A DNA stretch of 64,000 nt. Source: CBDCVA01 sp965222935 [NCBI: Candidatus Latescibacterota bacterium]. GTDB taxonomy: Bacteria > Latescibacterota > CBDCVA01. A program made the position numbers and the translations under genes. The notes beneath the pieces are model-generated. The model was given only the letters and a program-made list of their open reading frames with translations. It made no database searches and was not told the DNA's origin. The DNA is taken from NCBI GenBank assembly GCA_965222935.1, contig CBDCVA010000001.1, positions 1 through 64,000 on the forward strand. Reading direction: 5' to 3'. Below, piece after piece: positions 19,412 through 28,690 of this stretch; position 1 is the stretch's first letter, and every line of letters starts with the position of its first letter.

Positions 19412-19444
19412 CCTCGATGCATTCACATGCCGCTTCAATCGTCG
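19412..19444 (+). repeat. 33-bp direct repeat, copy 2
   Basis: Exact copy of 18363-18395, lying in the non-coding gap between the TIM-barrel gene and the glycoside hydrolase gene. The preceding bases are also similar. It probably arose by duplication of the 3' end of an isomerase gene, or it is a recombination or assembly scar. Confidence 0.85.
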
Positions 19445-19589
19445 GTGTGCGCAGGACCGCAGGTTACCCTTCTACTGCCCACGACAGAATGTCGCACAGG
19501 CGGAACCGATACCTCCAAAGCGGCTCCCCGGAGGCTGTTCGACGTTAGAGACAATGGGTAGCTGTTGGTCCGGGCATGGGCTTCCCCGT

Positions 19590-21212
19590 TCACAAGGGCG
19601 CTCTCTCGATGACGAGAACGAGGTCGTGGAAAATCGGGCGCCGTTCCGGCAAGGTCCACATCCCATCCTCGTCAGGCTTCACCCAGCCCAGGTCGTATTC
19701 CTCATACGTCGCAGGGTTGATGAAGAAAGCGCGGTACTGCGTGCCGGGCTGCAGCTTCACACGCGCACCGCCCCCCGGATTGGGGAAGTAGACGATGTGG
19801 CACTGATCGGGGATGGTGGCGGCGTAGGGCCCGTAGTAGTCGTCCTCGGTCCACCGAGGGCTGACCAGGTCCGGAGTCGGCTCCAGGCGCCACCAGTCGT
19901 ACCGTTCGAGAATCCGGCGGCCGATCCCCATCTCGAGGGAGCCCGCCAGCTCGGCCGCCGCGCGCCAGGACGTGGAGCCCCACGTCATGCCGTGCGGGCT
20001 GGGGCCATAAGGCTCCTCTTCCGCCCCCATCTGCCAGAGACCATTCGCACCGTACGTATGCCCCGCGGCGCCCGACAGCATGCACGTCCAGAACATCAGA
20101 CGCTGCACGTCCTGCCAGCAAGAGCCGCCGATTCCCTCGTAGGAAACCTCGCCGTTAATGACGGGCATTCGGGGCCGCCGCGCCGCCGACTTCGTCACCC
20201 GGTTCACTGTGGTGGGTAGGCTGTCGCGTCCAAAGTGTCCGGTCTGCAGCATCTGAATCTCCACCAGATCATCGGCCAGTATCTCGCGTGCCCCGCTGCG
20301 CGGCCCTCGGCTGTTCGGGTGCGCCGTGATGGGCCGATGCCAGGGGTCCACCGAGCGTAAATAGCCCGCCACCTCAATCCAGTCGGCTCGTGTCCGGTCG
20401 TAAAACGCCTGCCGGGCCTCTTCATCGTCGAACGTGCGCAGATACCAGAACATGAGCGCCTCGCCCGCCACGCACCAGACGACCGGATAGGCCCCCCATC
20501 TTGCCACCACGTACCGCCAATGCTTCTTGAGGACCTCCTTGCCCGCAAACTCCATGTAGTAGCCCCAGCATCCGAAAATGCACGGTGCCAGGCCACTCTT
20601 CACCAGGTGCGCAATGCGTCGGTCGGCCATGTCGAAGTACTCGGGTCGGATACGCCCCCAGTCTTCTTCCCAAGGGAACCCGGCCTCGTTGCGTCCTCGG
20701 TCATCGAAGGGATGCATGTCGGGATAGAGCCCAGCCACGGTCTGGATCAGCGTGAAGCCCTTTTCGACTCGATCCGCCGTGAGCCGCTGAAAACCCTCCG
20801 GCCAGTCGAGGCGTCCGCACAGCGCCATCCACCACGTGTCCCCGAGCCAGAAGAACGGCGTGCCGTCAAAATGCTCCAGGTGCCGTCCATCCTCGCTCAC
20901 GCCTAGGGGCCCGTGCCGGAATAGAGGGTTCCAGCCTTCGTACTCGGTCACCTCCACCGTACCGCTCTGGCCGTGCAGATCACGGTTCGATTCGTCCGAG
21001 CAGACCGTCCGAAAAGCGTGGTGCGCCACGATCGGCGAAGCGTACCGTACCTTCCAGATTTGCCCCCCTGCCCAGAAGGCCGGGACTGTGCGCGACGTCC
21101 CGTCAGCCAAGGAGAAGACCGCGGATACCTCCACATCGTTGAATGGATCGGCATACTCTTTCCCGGAAGTCAGGACCAGTTCCGCCAAGCAGTTCTGCAT
21201 CGTCGTCAACAT
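19590..21212 (-). CDS. DUF4038/apiosidase-like (GH140-type) glycoside hydrolase
   Basis: A 540-aa protein with AGGAGGTG 5 nt before the ATG at 21212. Residues ~1-90 form a beta-sandwich (DUF5060-like). From ~100 a (beta/alpha)8 barrel begins with F-F-W-L-G-D-T-W-W, the DUF4038 signature. Likely acid/base and nucleophile glutamates are in V-V-W-C-V-A-G-E-A (~254) and P-V-I-N-G-E-V-S-Y-E (~350). No signal peptide is visible, so it would act on imported oligosaccharides unless the start is wrong. The next gene in transcription order is the TIM-barrel isomerase. Apiosidase activity is inferred from the family. Confidence 0.8.
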   Translation of the reverse strand: MLTTMQNCLAELVLTSGKEYADPFNDVEVSAVFSLADGTSRTVPAFWAGGQIWKVRYASPIVAHHAFRTVCSDESNRDLHGQSGTVEVTEYEGWNPLFRHGPLGVSEDGRHLEHFDGTPFFWLGDTWWMALCGRLDWPEGFQRLTADRVEKGFTLIQTVAGLYPDMHPFDDRGRNEAGFPWEEDWGRIRPEYFDMADRRIAHLVKSGLAPCIFGCWGYYMEFAGKEVLKKHWRYVVARWGAYPVVWCVAGEALMFWYLRTFDDEEARQAFYDRTRADWIEVAGYLRSVDPWHRPITAHPNSRGPRSGAREILADDLVEIQMLQTGHFGRDSLPTTVNRVTKSAARRPRMPVINGEVSYEGIGGSCWQDVQRLMFWTCMLSGAAGHTYGANGLWQMGAEEEPYGPSPHGMTWGSTSWRAAAELAGSLEMGIGRRILERYDWWRLEPTPDLVSPRWTEDDYYGPYAATIPDQCHIVYFPNPGGGARVKLQPGTQYRAFFINPATYEEYDLGWVKPDEDGMWTLPERRPIFHDLVLVIERAPL

Positions 21213-21337
21213 CTTCACCTCCTGAGAAAAGGCGGCCCAAGAGAGCTATCCTGCGATGGAACCATCGCTGAGATAACCTGCGAGGTCCAATCCCCCGGAG
21301 CGCAGCCGGGGCGTGTCTTTCTTGCCTTAGGTACGCG

Positions 21338-24070
21338 TCATCGCGCAGCCTCGCCCGGCTTCAGATCCACACGAACTTCGCGCAATTTCGGCGAACGGCA
21401 GCCGTAGAGGGATACGAAGGCGGCTCTGTACTGAAGCCAGCGCGCCGCCGAGGTGACCCCTCCGATTGCGTCGCCCGAGCGCTCGTAATAAGTCTCCGCT
21501 CCGCGCGGACCCTGCCACTGCGCCCTTTCGAGTTGCGCTTTGGTGTTCGCCCAGCGCAGTTGGAATTTGAGCTGCGTCGTCTCGGGGGTCTCGGCGTCCC
21601 ACCCAATCGCCACTGGCGTTCGCTCGCCAAGATCGAAAGGCGGCGAAATGTAGGTTTCGGTCGGTTCGCGGGTGTAGGCATTGCCGTAGTCCCGGGCGGT
21701 TAGGAAGTGGGGCCCCATGCCAGGCAGCGGCGTCGTGCGCTCGGTGGAGATGCCTTCGGGCCCATTCCAGAAGATCAGAGAATCCACCTGGTGCCCCAGG
21801 TCGTTGCGGTGACAAGCCATGAAGAGATCGGTGTAGCCATTGCGGTTGAAGTCCATAGCGAAGAACTGGTACGAAGCATCCGCAAGGATGTTGAGCGGAT
21901 GTCCGAGGTCGATGTTCACCCCGTTGCCTCGGAACAATTGGGCGTGCAGAACGCGCGTGACGTCGGTGGAATAGGACGGCACGAGCACATCCAGATTCCC
22001 ATCTTGGTTGTAATCGGAAATGGTGATCTTGCCGGGCGAGTATCCGCCGGCGTAGCACTGCGCGTTTTCGGGATCGTACCCTTCCGGACCGCCGTAGAGG
22101 ATGACGAACGTATCCTCCCCTCGCTCGTAGTGACTGGAGATGCCGACGATGATGTCGAGCCAGCCGTCCTTGTTCAGGTCCGCGGCATTGAGCGATCCGA
22201 AGGGAAATTGACGCATCGGAATTTTCCAGACGCGCTCCGGAGAATAGCCATCGGGGCCGCCGAGGAAGACCCTGAGATAACCCCTGCGGTCGCCCACGAT
22301 GATGTCGAGGTAGCCATCGCGGTTGACGTCGGCCAGGTGCGCCTTGCCGCCGCAGTAGGTTGGCAGGATCGCGGAGCGCTCGGGAGAGAAGCCTTCGGCA
22401 GAACCGTAGAAGATCACCGAAGACCTGGACATCGTTTCGGGCTTGTCGTCGTAGGTCCACACCGTGACCAGCAGATCGAGATGTCCGTCGCGGTTAAAAT
22501 CCGCCGCGAGCACCTGCCTGACGTTACGGTCAGGAACGGGCAGATCGACATAGCGGTCGGGGCTGGGCCCGTCCGGTCCACCCGGAAAGAGACGCACGCC
22601 CTCCGATATCGTGATCACCAGATCGTGATAGCCGTCCAGGTCGAGATCAGCCAGCGCGCAGCAGGAACTGCCGCGAAACGAAGGCAGCTCCAGGCGGCGA
22701 TGCACTCCGTAGTCGGCATCCTCGCTGCCGAGATACACGTAGATGGGGAAGTTTTCGTTGAACTGGGACGGCCCGAGCATCGTGCCGTTGAAAACCACCT
22801 CCGGTCGGCCATCGCCGTCCAGGTCACCGGCAGTGCAGCCCATGGCTCCGGCTGTGGGCACCCGGCTCACACGATCGGCGGAAAATCCCTCCGGCCCGTT
22901 CCAGAAGATGGCGGAGTCCGTCTCGTAGGTGATGCGGTCATCGTACTTGCTAGCGATCAGTTCGGGCCTGCCGTCGCCATCGAGGTCAGCGGCGTGAACC
23001 CAGGTGGCGAATTCCAGAGGCAATTGCGTCTGTACCGTCTCCAGGTCGCTCGAAGATCGTATTTGCACACCTTTTTCGGTGGCGAGTATCAGCTCGTTCC
23101 TGCCATCCCCGTCCACATCGGCGACCTCGATGTTCACGGCGCCCTCGCAAAACATGGTGCTGAAACCCGCCTCACGGATGATCGTACGGTTGTCGGGGCT
23201 GAACGCGCCATCATCGTTCCAGTAGATCATGACCTGATCGCCCCCGGCGAAGATGATCTCCTCGCGGCCGTTGCCATCGAGGTCGCCGAGAAGGACCCTC
23301 AAGGCGTAATGGGTCGGCAGACGCAGCGGGGCCAGGCCGTCAAAGCCGCTCTCGGTGCCCCAGTACACGAAGCTGTCCGTATCGTGCTCGAATTCGCTGC
23401 GGTAATTTGCGACCACCAGGTCGGGTCTGCCGTCGCCGTTCAGGTCGCCGCACGCGACCGATATAGCGGCCACGCCGCTCAGACCGTATGCGCTCGATGC
23501 ATCCTCGAATCGGCGGGGGCTCGTCTGTGAGAACACGTGGATGGGTCTGGGGAGGCCAGCATTGTGATGATCGACCCACGCCGAAGGGAAGATCAGGTCC
23601 GGACGTCCATCCCGGTCCACATCGACGACCGCCACGTCGTAGGCCCCCACGGTGGGCAGCTCCGTTCGCTCGCCGCTCAGGCCACCGGGACCTCCCCAAT
23701 AGACATAGGAGGGCAATTCGGACGTGACGCCGTTTTCACCATTGACGACCACCAGATCGGGGTGTCCGTCGCCGTCGACATCGGCGACCCGGCTCATCCA
23801 TCCGCTGTCGTTGGGCAGTTCCCGCCGCTCCCAATCCTTGCCCTCGCCGGGGCCCGGCTTGTAGACCCACGTCGGTCCCCGTTCGATATAGCCGTGGGCG
23901 TTAGGGATGATGATGTCAGCGTAGCCATCGCTGTTCACGTCCGTCCGATGGATCGTCTCGATGACGCCTTTCGCGTTCACGTAAAGGTTGCTGCCGCCAT
24001 CCTCAAACCGGCCCCGGGCAAACGCCTCGAACCCGCCATGCACCCACGCACTCTCACCGGGATGGGTCAT
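21338..24070 (-). CDS. FG-GAP/VCBS repeat protein with ~13 calcium-binding loops
   Basis: A 910-aa protein; the start at 24070 has AAGGAG 8 nt upstream. Most of it (residues ~30-800) is FG-GAP/VCBS repeats, each with a D-x-D-x-D-G-x-x-D-type loop (for example D-V-D-G-D-G-H-P-D, D-L-N-G-D-G-R-P-D, D-Y-N-Q-D-G-N-L-D). That makes about 13 loops and probably two beta-propellers. The last ~110 residues form a separate beta-sandwich-like domain (Y-I-S-P-P-F-D-L-G). No hydrophobic signal peptide is visible, which is odd because such proteins are normally exported. It sits directly upstream, on the same strand, of the glycoside hydrolase gene, suggesting a role in carbohydrate binding. Confidence 0.82.
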   Translation of the reverse strand: MTHPGESAWVHGGFEAFARGRFEDGGSNLYVNAKGVIETIHRTDVNSDGYADIIIPNAHGYIERGPTWVYKPGPGEGKDWERRELPNDSGWMSRVADVDGDGHPDLVVVNGENGVTSELPSYVYWGGPGGLSGERTELPTVGAYDVAVVDVDRDGRPDLIFPSAWVDHHNAGLPRPIHVFSQTSPRRFEDASSAYGLSGVAAISVACGDLNGDGRPDLVVANYRSEFEHDTDSFVYWGTESGFDGLAPLRLPTHYALRVLLGDLDGNGREEIIFAGGDQVMIYWNDDGAFSPDNRTIIREAGFSTMFCEGAVNIEVADVDGDGRNELILATEKGVQIRSSSDLETVQTQLPLEFATWVHAADLDGDGRPELIASKYDDRITYETDSAIFWNGPEGFSADRVSRVPTAGAMGCTAGDLDGDGRPEVVFNGTMLGPSQFNENFPIYVYLGSEDADYGVHRRLELPSFRGSSCCALADLDLDGYHDLVITISEGVRLFPGGPDGPSPDRYVDLPVPDRNVRQVLAADFNRDGHLDLLVTVWTYDDKPETMSRSSVIFYGSAEGFSPERSAILPTYCGGKAHLADVNRDGYLDIIVGDRRGYLRVFLGGPDGYSPERVWKIPMRQFPFGSLNAADLNKDGWLDIIVGISSHYERGEDTFVILYGGPEGYDPENAQCYAGGYSPGKITISDYNQDGNLDVLVPSYSTDVTRVLHAQLFRGNGVNIDLGHPLNILADASYQFFAMDFNRNGYTDLFMACHRNDLGHQVDSLIFWNGPEGISTERTTPLPGMGPHFLTARDYGNAYTREPTETYISPPFDLGERTPVAIGWDAETPETTQLKFQLRWANTKAQLERAQWQGPRGAETYYERSGDAIGGVTSAARWLQYRAAFVSLYGCRSPKLREVRVDLKPGEAAR

Positions 24071-24191
24071 CCGACCGTCTCCTTTATGCGCATGTCGTAC
24101 ATCGGACACAAAAAGTGCGGGCACCGGGGCAGGAGGCGACCTGACCGTGCTTCGAGCCGGGCATGATGATGCTCGCCGGGGCGGAACATTA

Positions 24192-24481
24192 CTACGGCGC
24201 GGCTCCGTAGAAGCCTCGCCGCATGAGGTATCCCGAAGCGTTGACCCACTGCCGGGAAAACGCCTCGTGCGTTACGTCAGTACAGTCTTCCGACAACGCC
24301 TCATGGCCATTGTTGACCAGGACGTCGAGCGGCCTATAGCCGCGACCGCCCCGGCGAAACCCGCTTCGAGCGACGCCGGTTCCATCTGATTCAGCATGAC
24401 GCCGTGATGCCTGGCGCCGGTGACCAGCGCCACTTTTCCGGTCAGGTCGAACAACCGTTGAACCGTCGGTTCGGCTGCCAT
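24192..24481 (-). pseudogene. Short-chain dehydrogenase (SDR) remnant
   Basis: An ATG at 24481 preceded by GGGAGG opens M-A-A-E-P-T-V-Q-R-L-F-D-L-T-G-K-V-A-L-V, the classical SDR N-terminus. The glycine-rich cofactor loop is replaced (T-G-A-R-H-H-G-V), then the frame shifts. A second frame carries R-P-L-D-V-L-V-N-N-G-H and F-S-R-Q-W-V-N-A-S-G, the SDR N-N-A-G and catalytic-region strands. Only ~95 codons of a ~250-codon gene remain, and the catalytic Tyr-Lys are missing. It borders the IS1595 remnant. Confidence 0.7.
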
Positions 24482-24757
24482 CCTCCCGAGCTCCTTCCAT
24501 CACAGCATCTTCCCACCGTCATCGCATTCCTCGAGGCCCCCGGACGACCTCGACTCTCGAACTGCGCACAAGATACGGCGCGCCGCCCGCTCTGTCAGTG
24601 CTACATTATCGACACTAACTCCGGGGCGCCGCCCGGCGGGCTTCTGTGGCATGGGGCAGCGACGGCTGGCCGCGTACGGTCCGGCGATGTATCTTGTGTG
24701 AGTGTGAACCCAAATGGAGGCAGATGTGGCGGAAGGCGGCTTGCGGGGCGGATCCTG

Positions 24758-24988
24758 CTCCGCGACGATGCCCACACCAACAACATCGAGAATGTCTGGA
24801 GCCTGTTCAAGCGCTCGGCCATCGGCACCTATCATAAGCTGTCCACCAAACACCTTGATGCTTATCTCGACGAGTTGGAGTGGCGATATAATAACCGCAA
24901 CAATCCGTATCTTTTTAAGGACACGCTTACAAAGCTCATTAGCGCCAGAAAGTTGGAATACAAGGAGATAGTAGTGGAGATCACCTGA
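24758..24988 (+). mobile_element. IS1595-type transposase remnant (C-terminal)
   Basis: The frame D-A-H-T-N-N-I-E-N-V-W-S-L-F-K-R ... T-Y-H-K-L-S-T-K-H-L-D ending at 24988 is the C-terminal third of an IS1595/ISXO2 transposase, including the last catalytic acidic residue (Glu in N-I-E-N-V-W). Upstream sequence is not transposase, so it is a fragment. It differs from the copy at the left edge (T-Y-H-K-L-S versus V-Y-H-H-V-S), so the two derive from different elements. It marks the left border of a lower-GC patch. Confidence 0.75.
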
Positions 24989-25253
24989 GAGGCGCATTCT
25001 TTCCGACATGCTCCCATCGGCTTTTCTCCGTTTTTTGGAAAGATTCACGAATGCGCCATGTTTCCCCACTGCGTCGGTCAATGCAATAGAAAATGGCCCT
25101 CTCATGCCCGCTATCTACGCCAACCCTTACAGTGTTAGTCGTGATTGAGTACCTATCCCCATATTCGCTTCCAATCCAGAAACCAATGGGAATACCAGCT
25201 ATTAGCCCGAGAGTAAGACCAAGTACAAGGATAATCCAAGGTTGTCGTCCCAC
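24981..25253 (-). CDS. Small single-pass membrane protein
   Basis: A 90-aa protein starting with GTG at 25253, with AAGGAGA about 8 nt upstream. Residues ~5-28 are a glycine-rich transmembrane helix (I-I-L-V-L-G-L-T-L-G-L-I-A-G-I-P-I-G-F-W), followed by a small soluble domain with two Cys. It lies 21 bp downstream of the larger membrane protein gene, so the two probably form an operon. Its 3' end overlaps the transposase remnant by 8 bp. No known family. Confidence 0.5.
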   Translation of the reverse strand: MGRQPWIILVLGLTLGLIAGIPIGFWIGSEYGDRYSITTNTVRVGVDSGHERAIFYCIDRRSGETWRIRESFQKTEKSRWEHVGKNAPLR

Positions 25254-25274
25254 TCCTAATCTCCTTTTATTTCG

Positions 25275-26129
25275 TTATTCTATTGCAACAGAGTGAAACT
25301 CAAATATTTTTGTCGGATCAGTGAGAGCTGTTCTACTACAATTGCAACTTCGTTCTCTACTTCTGTGGCTGTTAATGTCCTTTAAGGTTATGCGCAGGGA
25401 AGGTGATCCCACAATCGCGTCAAATAATTTCAAATCTTCATCCAGCGCTTGGTTGATAGTATCTGGGCGAATAATAAACGCTATATTGCCTTCTATTGGA
25501 TGACCAAATTCTACGCTGATACGGTCAGTCAATATAGGGAAAGAATCCAGTGCTTGTGCCGCCTCGTCAAAATGATCCCGGACCATTTTTATCGCCACCG
25601 GCTTTAGAATTTCAGTTCGTATCTTATCTTTCTCAATTACTGAACATAGTTTACCGAATAGAGATTCTACGCCCTCTATCGAAATGTCCAGGGTTGGTTC
25701 AAGGACGACGATACGCGAGTCACGATTGTTTATACGAACGGTTGGAACCAAGAACATTATTCCCCAAGAAGACTTCATAACACTCATAAGAATAGGATCG
25801 CTTCTTACGTGAAGGTCAGGCGGTTCCCGCTCTTTCAAGATGTGTTTGCACAACTCATCTCGTTGGCGTTTTGGTGCAGCCGCAATATTAGTAGCTAGGA
25901 GCACTATTGCGATAATTAGAAATACGGCCAATCCTGCACCTTGTTCAATCATCTGTCTGTAGAGCTCACCTATCGTGTCGGGCGTAAAGAATGTCGCAAG
26001 AATAGGAGACAAGGCGGTGACGCCTATCATGGCAACAAGCCCCCTGAGAGACAAGGCTTTAGATTTGAAGTCTCGCCACCCACGCATCGAACTACTCTCA
26101 TGCAGGGTACGCTCAAGCTGCTTGTCCAT
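25275..26129 (-). CDS. Two-TM membrane protein of unknown function
   Basis: A 284-aa protein with two transmembrane helices in the first third (~28-48, A-M-I-G-V-T-A-L-S-P-I-L; ~65-85, G-L-A-V-F-L-I-I-A-I-V-L-L-A-T) and a cytoplasmic alpha/beta C-terminal domain of about 190 residues. Base composition is clearly lower in GC than the flanking chromosomal genes, consistent with horizontal transfer. It pairs with the small membrane protein downstream. I do not recognise the domain; the architecture (TM pair plus soluble domain, beside IS remnants) would suit an accessory or defence gene, but nothing proves this. Confidence 0.5.
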   Translation of the reverse strand: MDKQLERTLHESSSMRGWRDFKSKALSLRGLVAMIGVTALSPILATFFTPDTIGELYRQMIEQGAGLAVFLIIAIVLLATNIAAAPKRQRDELCKHILKEREPPDLHVRSDPILMSVMKSSWGIMFLVPTVRINNRDSRIVVLEPTLDISIEGVESLFGKLCSVIEKDKIRTEILKPVAIKMVRDHFDEAAQALDSFPILTDRISVEFGHPIEGNIAFIIRPDTINQALDEDLKLFDAIVGSPSLRITLKDINSHRSRERSCNCSRTALTDPTKIFEFHSVAIE

Positions 26130-26240
26130 ACTCCGAAGGTAAGTATCTTATCCCCTGCGTCAAGTACACAATCTCGGTTCGTTCAATGACCTGTCAAGCC
26201 GTTCCGTAGAGGCACTTAGCGTTCCAGAGAGGTCGCGAGC

Positions 26241-26609
26241 ATGATCACAAACGTCAAGACCGTTGCAGTGTACGTCTCCGATCAGGAGGAGGCGGTCCGG
26301 TTCTATACGGAAAAGCTCGGGTTCGAGGTGCGCCGTAACCAACTGATGGGCCCCGGCGGAAACTGGATCGAGGTGGCGCCGCCGGGGGCGCAGTCGCGCG
26401 TGGTCATCTATCCCCGCGGCATGATGAAGGACTGGCAAGAGCGCAAGCCATCGATCGTATTGGGCTGCGGGGATGTCGAAGCCACTCACCGCGAACTGTC
26501 CGCAAGCGGTGTGACGTTCACGCAGGCCCCGAAGAAGATGTCGTGGGGCACCTTTGCGATCTTCGTCGATCCCGATGGGAACGAGTTCGTGCTGACCGAA
26601 GGCGAATGA
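26241..26609 (+). CDS. VOC-family (glyoxalase/dioxygenase-like) protein
   Basis: A 122-aa single vicinal-oxygen-chelate domain with an AGAGAGGT ribosome binding site. Two beta-alpha-beta-beta-beta modules are visible: V-A-V-Y-V-S-D-Q-E-E-A-V-R-F-Y at the start and G-T-F-A-I-F-V-D-P-D-G-N-E-F-V-L at the end. The terminal Glu of the last strand is a typical metal ligand, but the usual first His is replaced (V-K-T-V-A-V). Function could be metal-dependent dioxygenase, lyase or binding protein. Divergently arranged relative to the gene on its left. Confidence 0.8.
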   Translation: MITNVKTVAVYVSDQEEAVRFYTEKLGFEVRRNQLMGPGGNWIEVAPPGAQSRVVIYPRGMMKDWQERKPSIVLGCGDVEATHRELSASGVTFTQAPKKMSWGTFAIFVDPDGNEFVLTEGE

Positions 26610-26669
26610 CGGACGAGATCGGCCTCTCCTGTCTCCCGACACCACGTCCGTCCCTCCTCGAAGCGTCGG

Positions 26670-27359
26670 TTAATGACGCCCCAATCGCCCCTTGAGGGCT
26701 TCGTACGTGAAGGTGCTCCCCTCCAGGAAATCGAAAAGCTCCTTCTCCGCTTTCTGAACCGCCCCGGCTTGATCCAGGGTGTCTTCGGCAATATCCAGAG
26801 GAATCGTGAGCAGGCCGTTTTCGTCTCCGTGGAGCAGATCGCCCGACCCGATGGTCATACCGCAGATCGAGACGTTAACGCCAAACTCAAGGTAGGTGCC
26901 GTAGCCGTGAGAGACCACAAGGCCCGGCGAGAAGACCTGAAATCCCGGCGCTCGTTGGCGTATGCCGCTCTTATCGCGGATTCCACCATCGGTCACGACA
27001 CCGACGGCGCCGAGCCTCTGAATCGCCATGCAGACCCCTTCCCCCACGAAGCAGCTTCGCAAGCGATCGTCGCCCACATACTCGATGACGAGAATCGAGG
27101 GCTTCGGCGCCGCATGAAGAGCCTCCAACAGGATATTCAGTTGGTGGGGGCGGTCGTCCCCCGGGGCCGTGCTGTCCGCCGTGCACGTGACCGCGTAGCC
27201 GACCATGGGCTCCAGATCGGGGAACTGGCAACTCAGTTCCAAAGACGCGTACCCCGTGACGGGATCGCGGACCTTGAAGTGCTCGACGGCGTTGGAGATC
27301 GTCGGGCTATCAAACTCGCTCAGCGCCTCCAGTACCTCGGATGAGAGCGGCGTTCCCAT
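26670..27359 (-). CDS. RraA-like aldolase/decarboxylase family protein
   Basis: A ~229-aa protein of the RraA/HMG-aldolase fold. The region G-A-V-G-V-V-T-D-G-G-I-R-D contains the conserved G...R-D metal/substrate motif of 4-hydroxy-4-methyl-2-oxoglutarate aldolases and related oxaloacetate decarboxylases. The ATG at 27359 begins 5 nt after the upstream dehydrogenase stop; a TTG at 27368 that overlaps it is an alternative. It is probably co-transcribed with the Ldh2-type dehydrogenase, suggesting consecutive steps on a 2-hydroxy/2-keto acid derived from sugar or aromatic breakdown. Confidence 0.82.
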   Translation of the reverse strand: MGTPLSSEVLEALSEFDSPTISNAVEHFKVRDPVTGYASLELSCQFPDLEPMVGYAVTCTADSTAPGDDRPHQLNILLEALHAAPKPSILVIEYVGDDRLRSCFVGEGVCMAIQRLGAVGVVTDGGIRDKSGIRQRAPGFQVFSPGLVVSHGYGTYLEFGVNVSICGMTIGSGDLLHGDENGLLTIPLDIAEDTLDQAGAVQKAEKELFDFLEGSTFTYEALKGRLGRH

Positions 27360-27364
27360 GGTCG

Positions 27365-28411
27365 TCAAACCCCTTTCAAGCCCAGTGACGCGGCCACTTC
27401 GACGATGGATTCCCAGATGTCATCGGCGATCGGAATACCGTCGCGCTGCCTCGCGGCGCGCGTCCGAGCCTCCGGATCGCCCGGCGCAAGCACCTCCTTG
27501 AAACCGGGCGCCGGTGGAACCGCCCTCACCCGACGCGCCATCTCGTCCGCCCGCTCGGAGTAGGCCTCCATGGGCTGGAACAGGTCGGCTCTGAGGGCGA
27601 TCATCGTCACGCCTTGGTGACGCACAATAGGTCCCCCACGCCCCGCTTCGGCGAAGGCATTCGCTCCCGTGAAGATGCGCCCAAGGTATTCCGCAGCCAT
27701 CATCAACGCGTACCCCTTGTGCGCGCCGAAGGGCACATGTCCGCCCCCGTCAAAGACGTCGTTCGGATCGGTGCTGACCTCACCCTCCTTGTCAACGATG
27801 GCGCCTGGGGGGAGCTGTTCGCCTCTGCGATGGGCGTTGACGACCTTGACCCCGGCTACCGCTGTCGTCGCAAAGTCGAACATCATGGGCGGCGCCTCAC
27901 CGACGGGAAAGCTCATGGCTATCGGGTTGGTGTGCAAGACCCGCTCCCGCCCGCCATAAGGCACCGCTATCGGTTCTTCCTCCCCGTACCCACCCGCCCA
28001 GACCATGGAGATCAGGCCCTTGGCCGCTGCCATCTCGACGTAGTGGCCCAGCCTGCCGATATGGTGAGTCTGGAGCATGCCCACCACGGCCACGCCGTGT
28101 TCCGTCGCTTTCTCCATCGCGACTTCCATCGCGTATCGGGCTGTCACATGGCCGAAGGTCCAGCCCCCCGCGACCAGGGCGCTCGTTGAGCTTTCGCGAA
28201 CCCTCTCAGGCCAGGCTGTGGGCACGATCTCGCCGGCTTTGACGGCTTCCACATAGCGCGGCACGTGCCAGATGCCGTGCGTGTCGACGCCGCTGAGATT
28301 GGCCAGAACCAGATGCTCTGCAACGCCACCCGCGTTCCGCTCGTCAGCCCCCACGGTCAGGAAGATCTTCCTGACCAACTCACGAAGTTCGTCCGCCGTC
28401 TTGATGATCAC
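27365..28411 (-). CDS. Ldh2-family malate/L-lactate/ureidoglycolate-type dehydrogenase
   Basis: Members of this family (type 2 MDH/LDH, YlbC-like) oxidise 2-hydroxy acids with NAD(P). Characteristic segments are S-G-V-D-T-H-G-I-W-H-V-P-R-Y, A-M-E-V-A-M-E-K-A-T-E-H-G-V, H-H-I-G-R-L-G-H-Y and G-A-H-K-G-Y-A-L, matching the family's substrate His and lysine regions. The GTG at 28411 gives about 348 aa, close to family size; the frame stays open to 28498 but the extra residues do not look like family sequence. First gene of the Ldh2-RraA pair. Confidence 0.82.
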   Translation of the reverse strand: MIIKTADELRELVRKIFLTVGADERNAGGVAEHLVLANLSGVDTHGIWHVPRYVEAVKAGEIVPTAWPERVRESSTSALVAGGWTFGHVTARYAMEVAMEKATEHGVAVVGMLQTHHIGRLGHYVEMAAAKGLISMVWAGGYGEEEPIAVPYGGRERVLHTNPIAMSFPVGEAPPMMFDFATTAVAGVKVVNAHRRGEQLPPGAIVDKEGEVSTDPNDVFDGGGHVPFGAHKGYALMMAAEYLGRIFTGANAFAEAGRGGPIVRHQGVTMIALRADLFQPMEAYSERADEMARRVRAVPPAPGFKEVLAPGDPEARTRAARQRDGIPIADDIWESIVEVAASLGLKGV

Positions 28412-28690
28412 TGGAATCCCCTGAGCTTGATGGTACGATTTGGAGGTCACCGACAAGGCGGTGATACCCTGAGTCACCCCAAAGGTAAGCTTGCGCATCC
28501 GGCTTGATCAACCTTTTCGCTCTTGCACACCTGAAGGGGTTCACCGGAAACCTCTCGTCGTTCGGTCCGACGCGCGCTGCGATCTCGTGTAGGACTTGCC
28601 CTCCATAGGCGCGCCGCTCTATCCTTAAAATCGGGGAGCATCCGCCCCAATCGCAGCGCTCGGGGAGCCAAGCCAAAGGGAGCTAGCCTG

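Noticed and set aside
24500-25105. 201-codon leftward frame
   Set aside because: It is antisense to the IS1595 remnant and has no ribosome binding site or recognisable domain.
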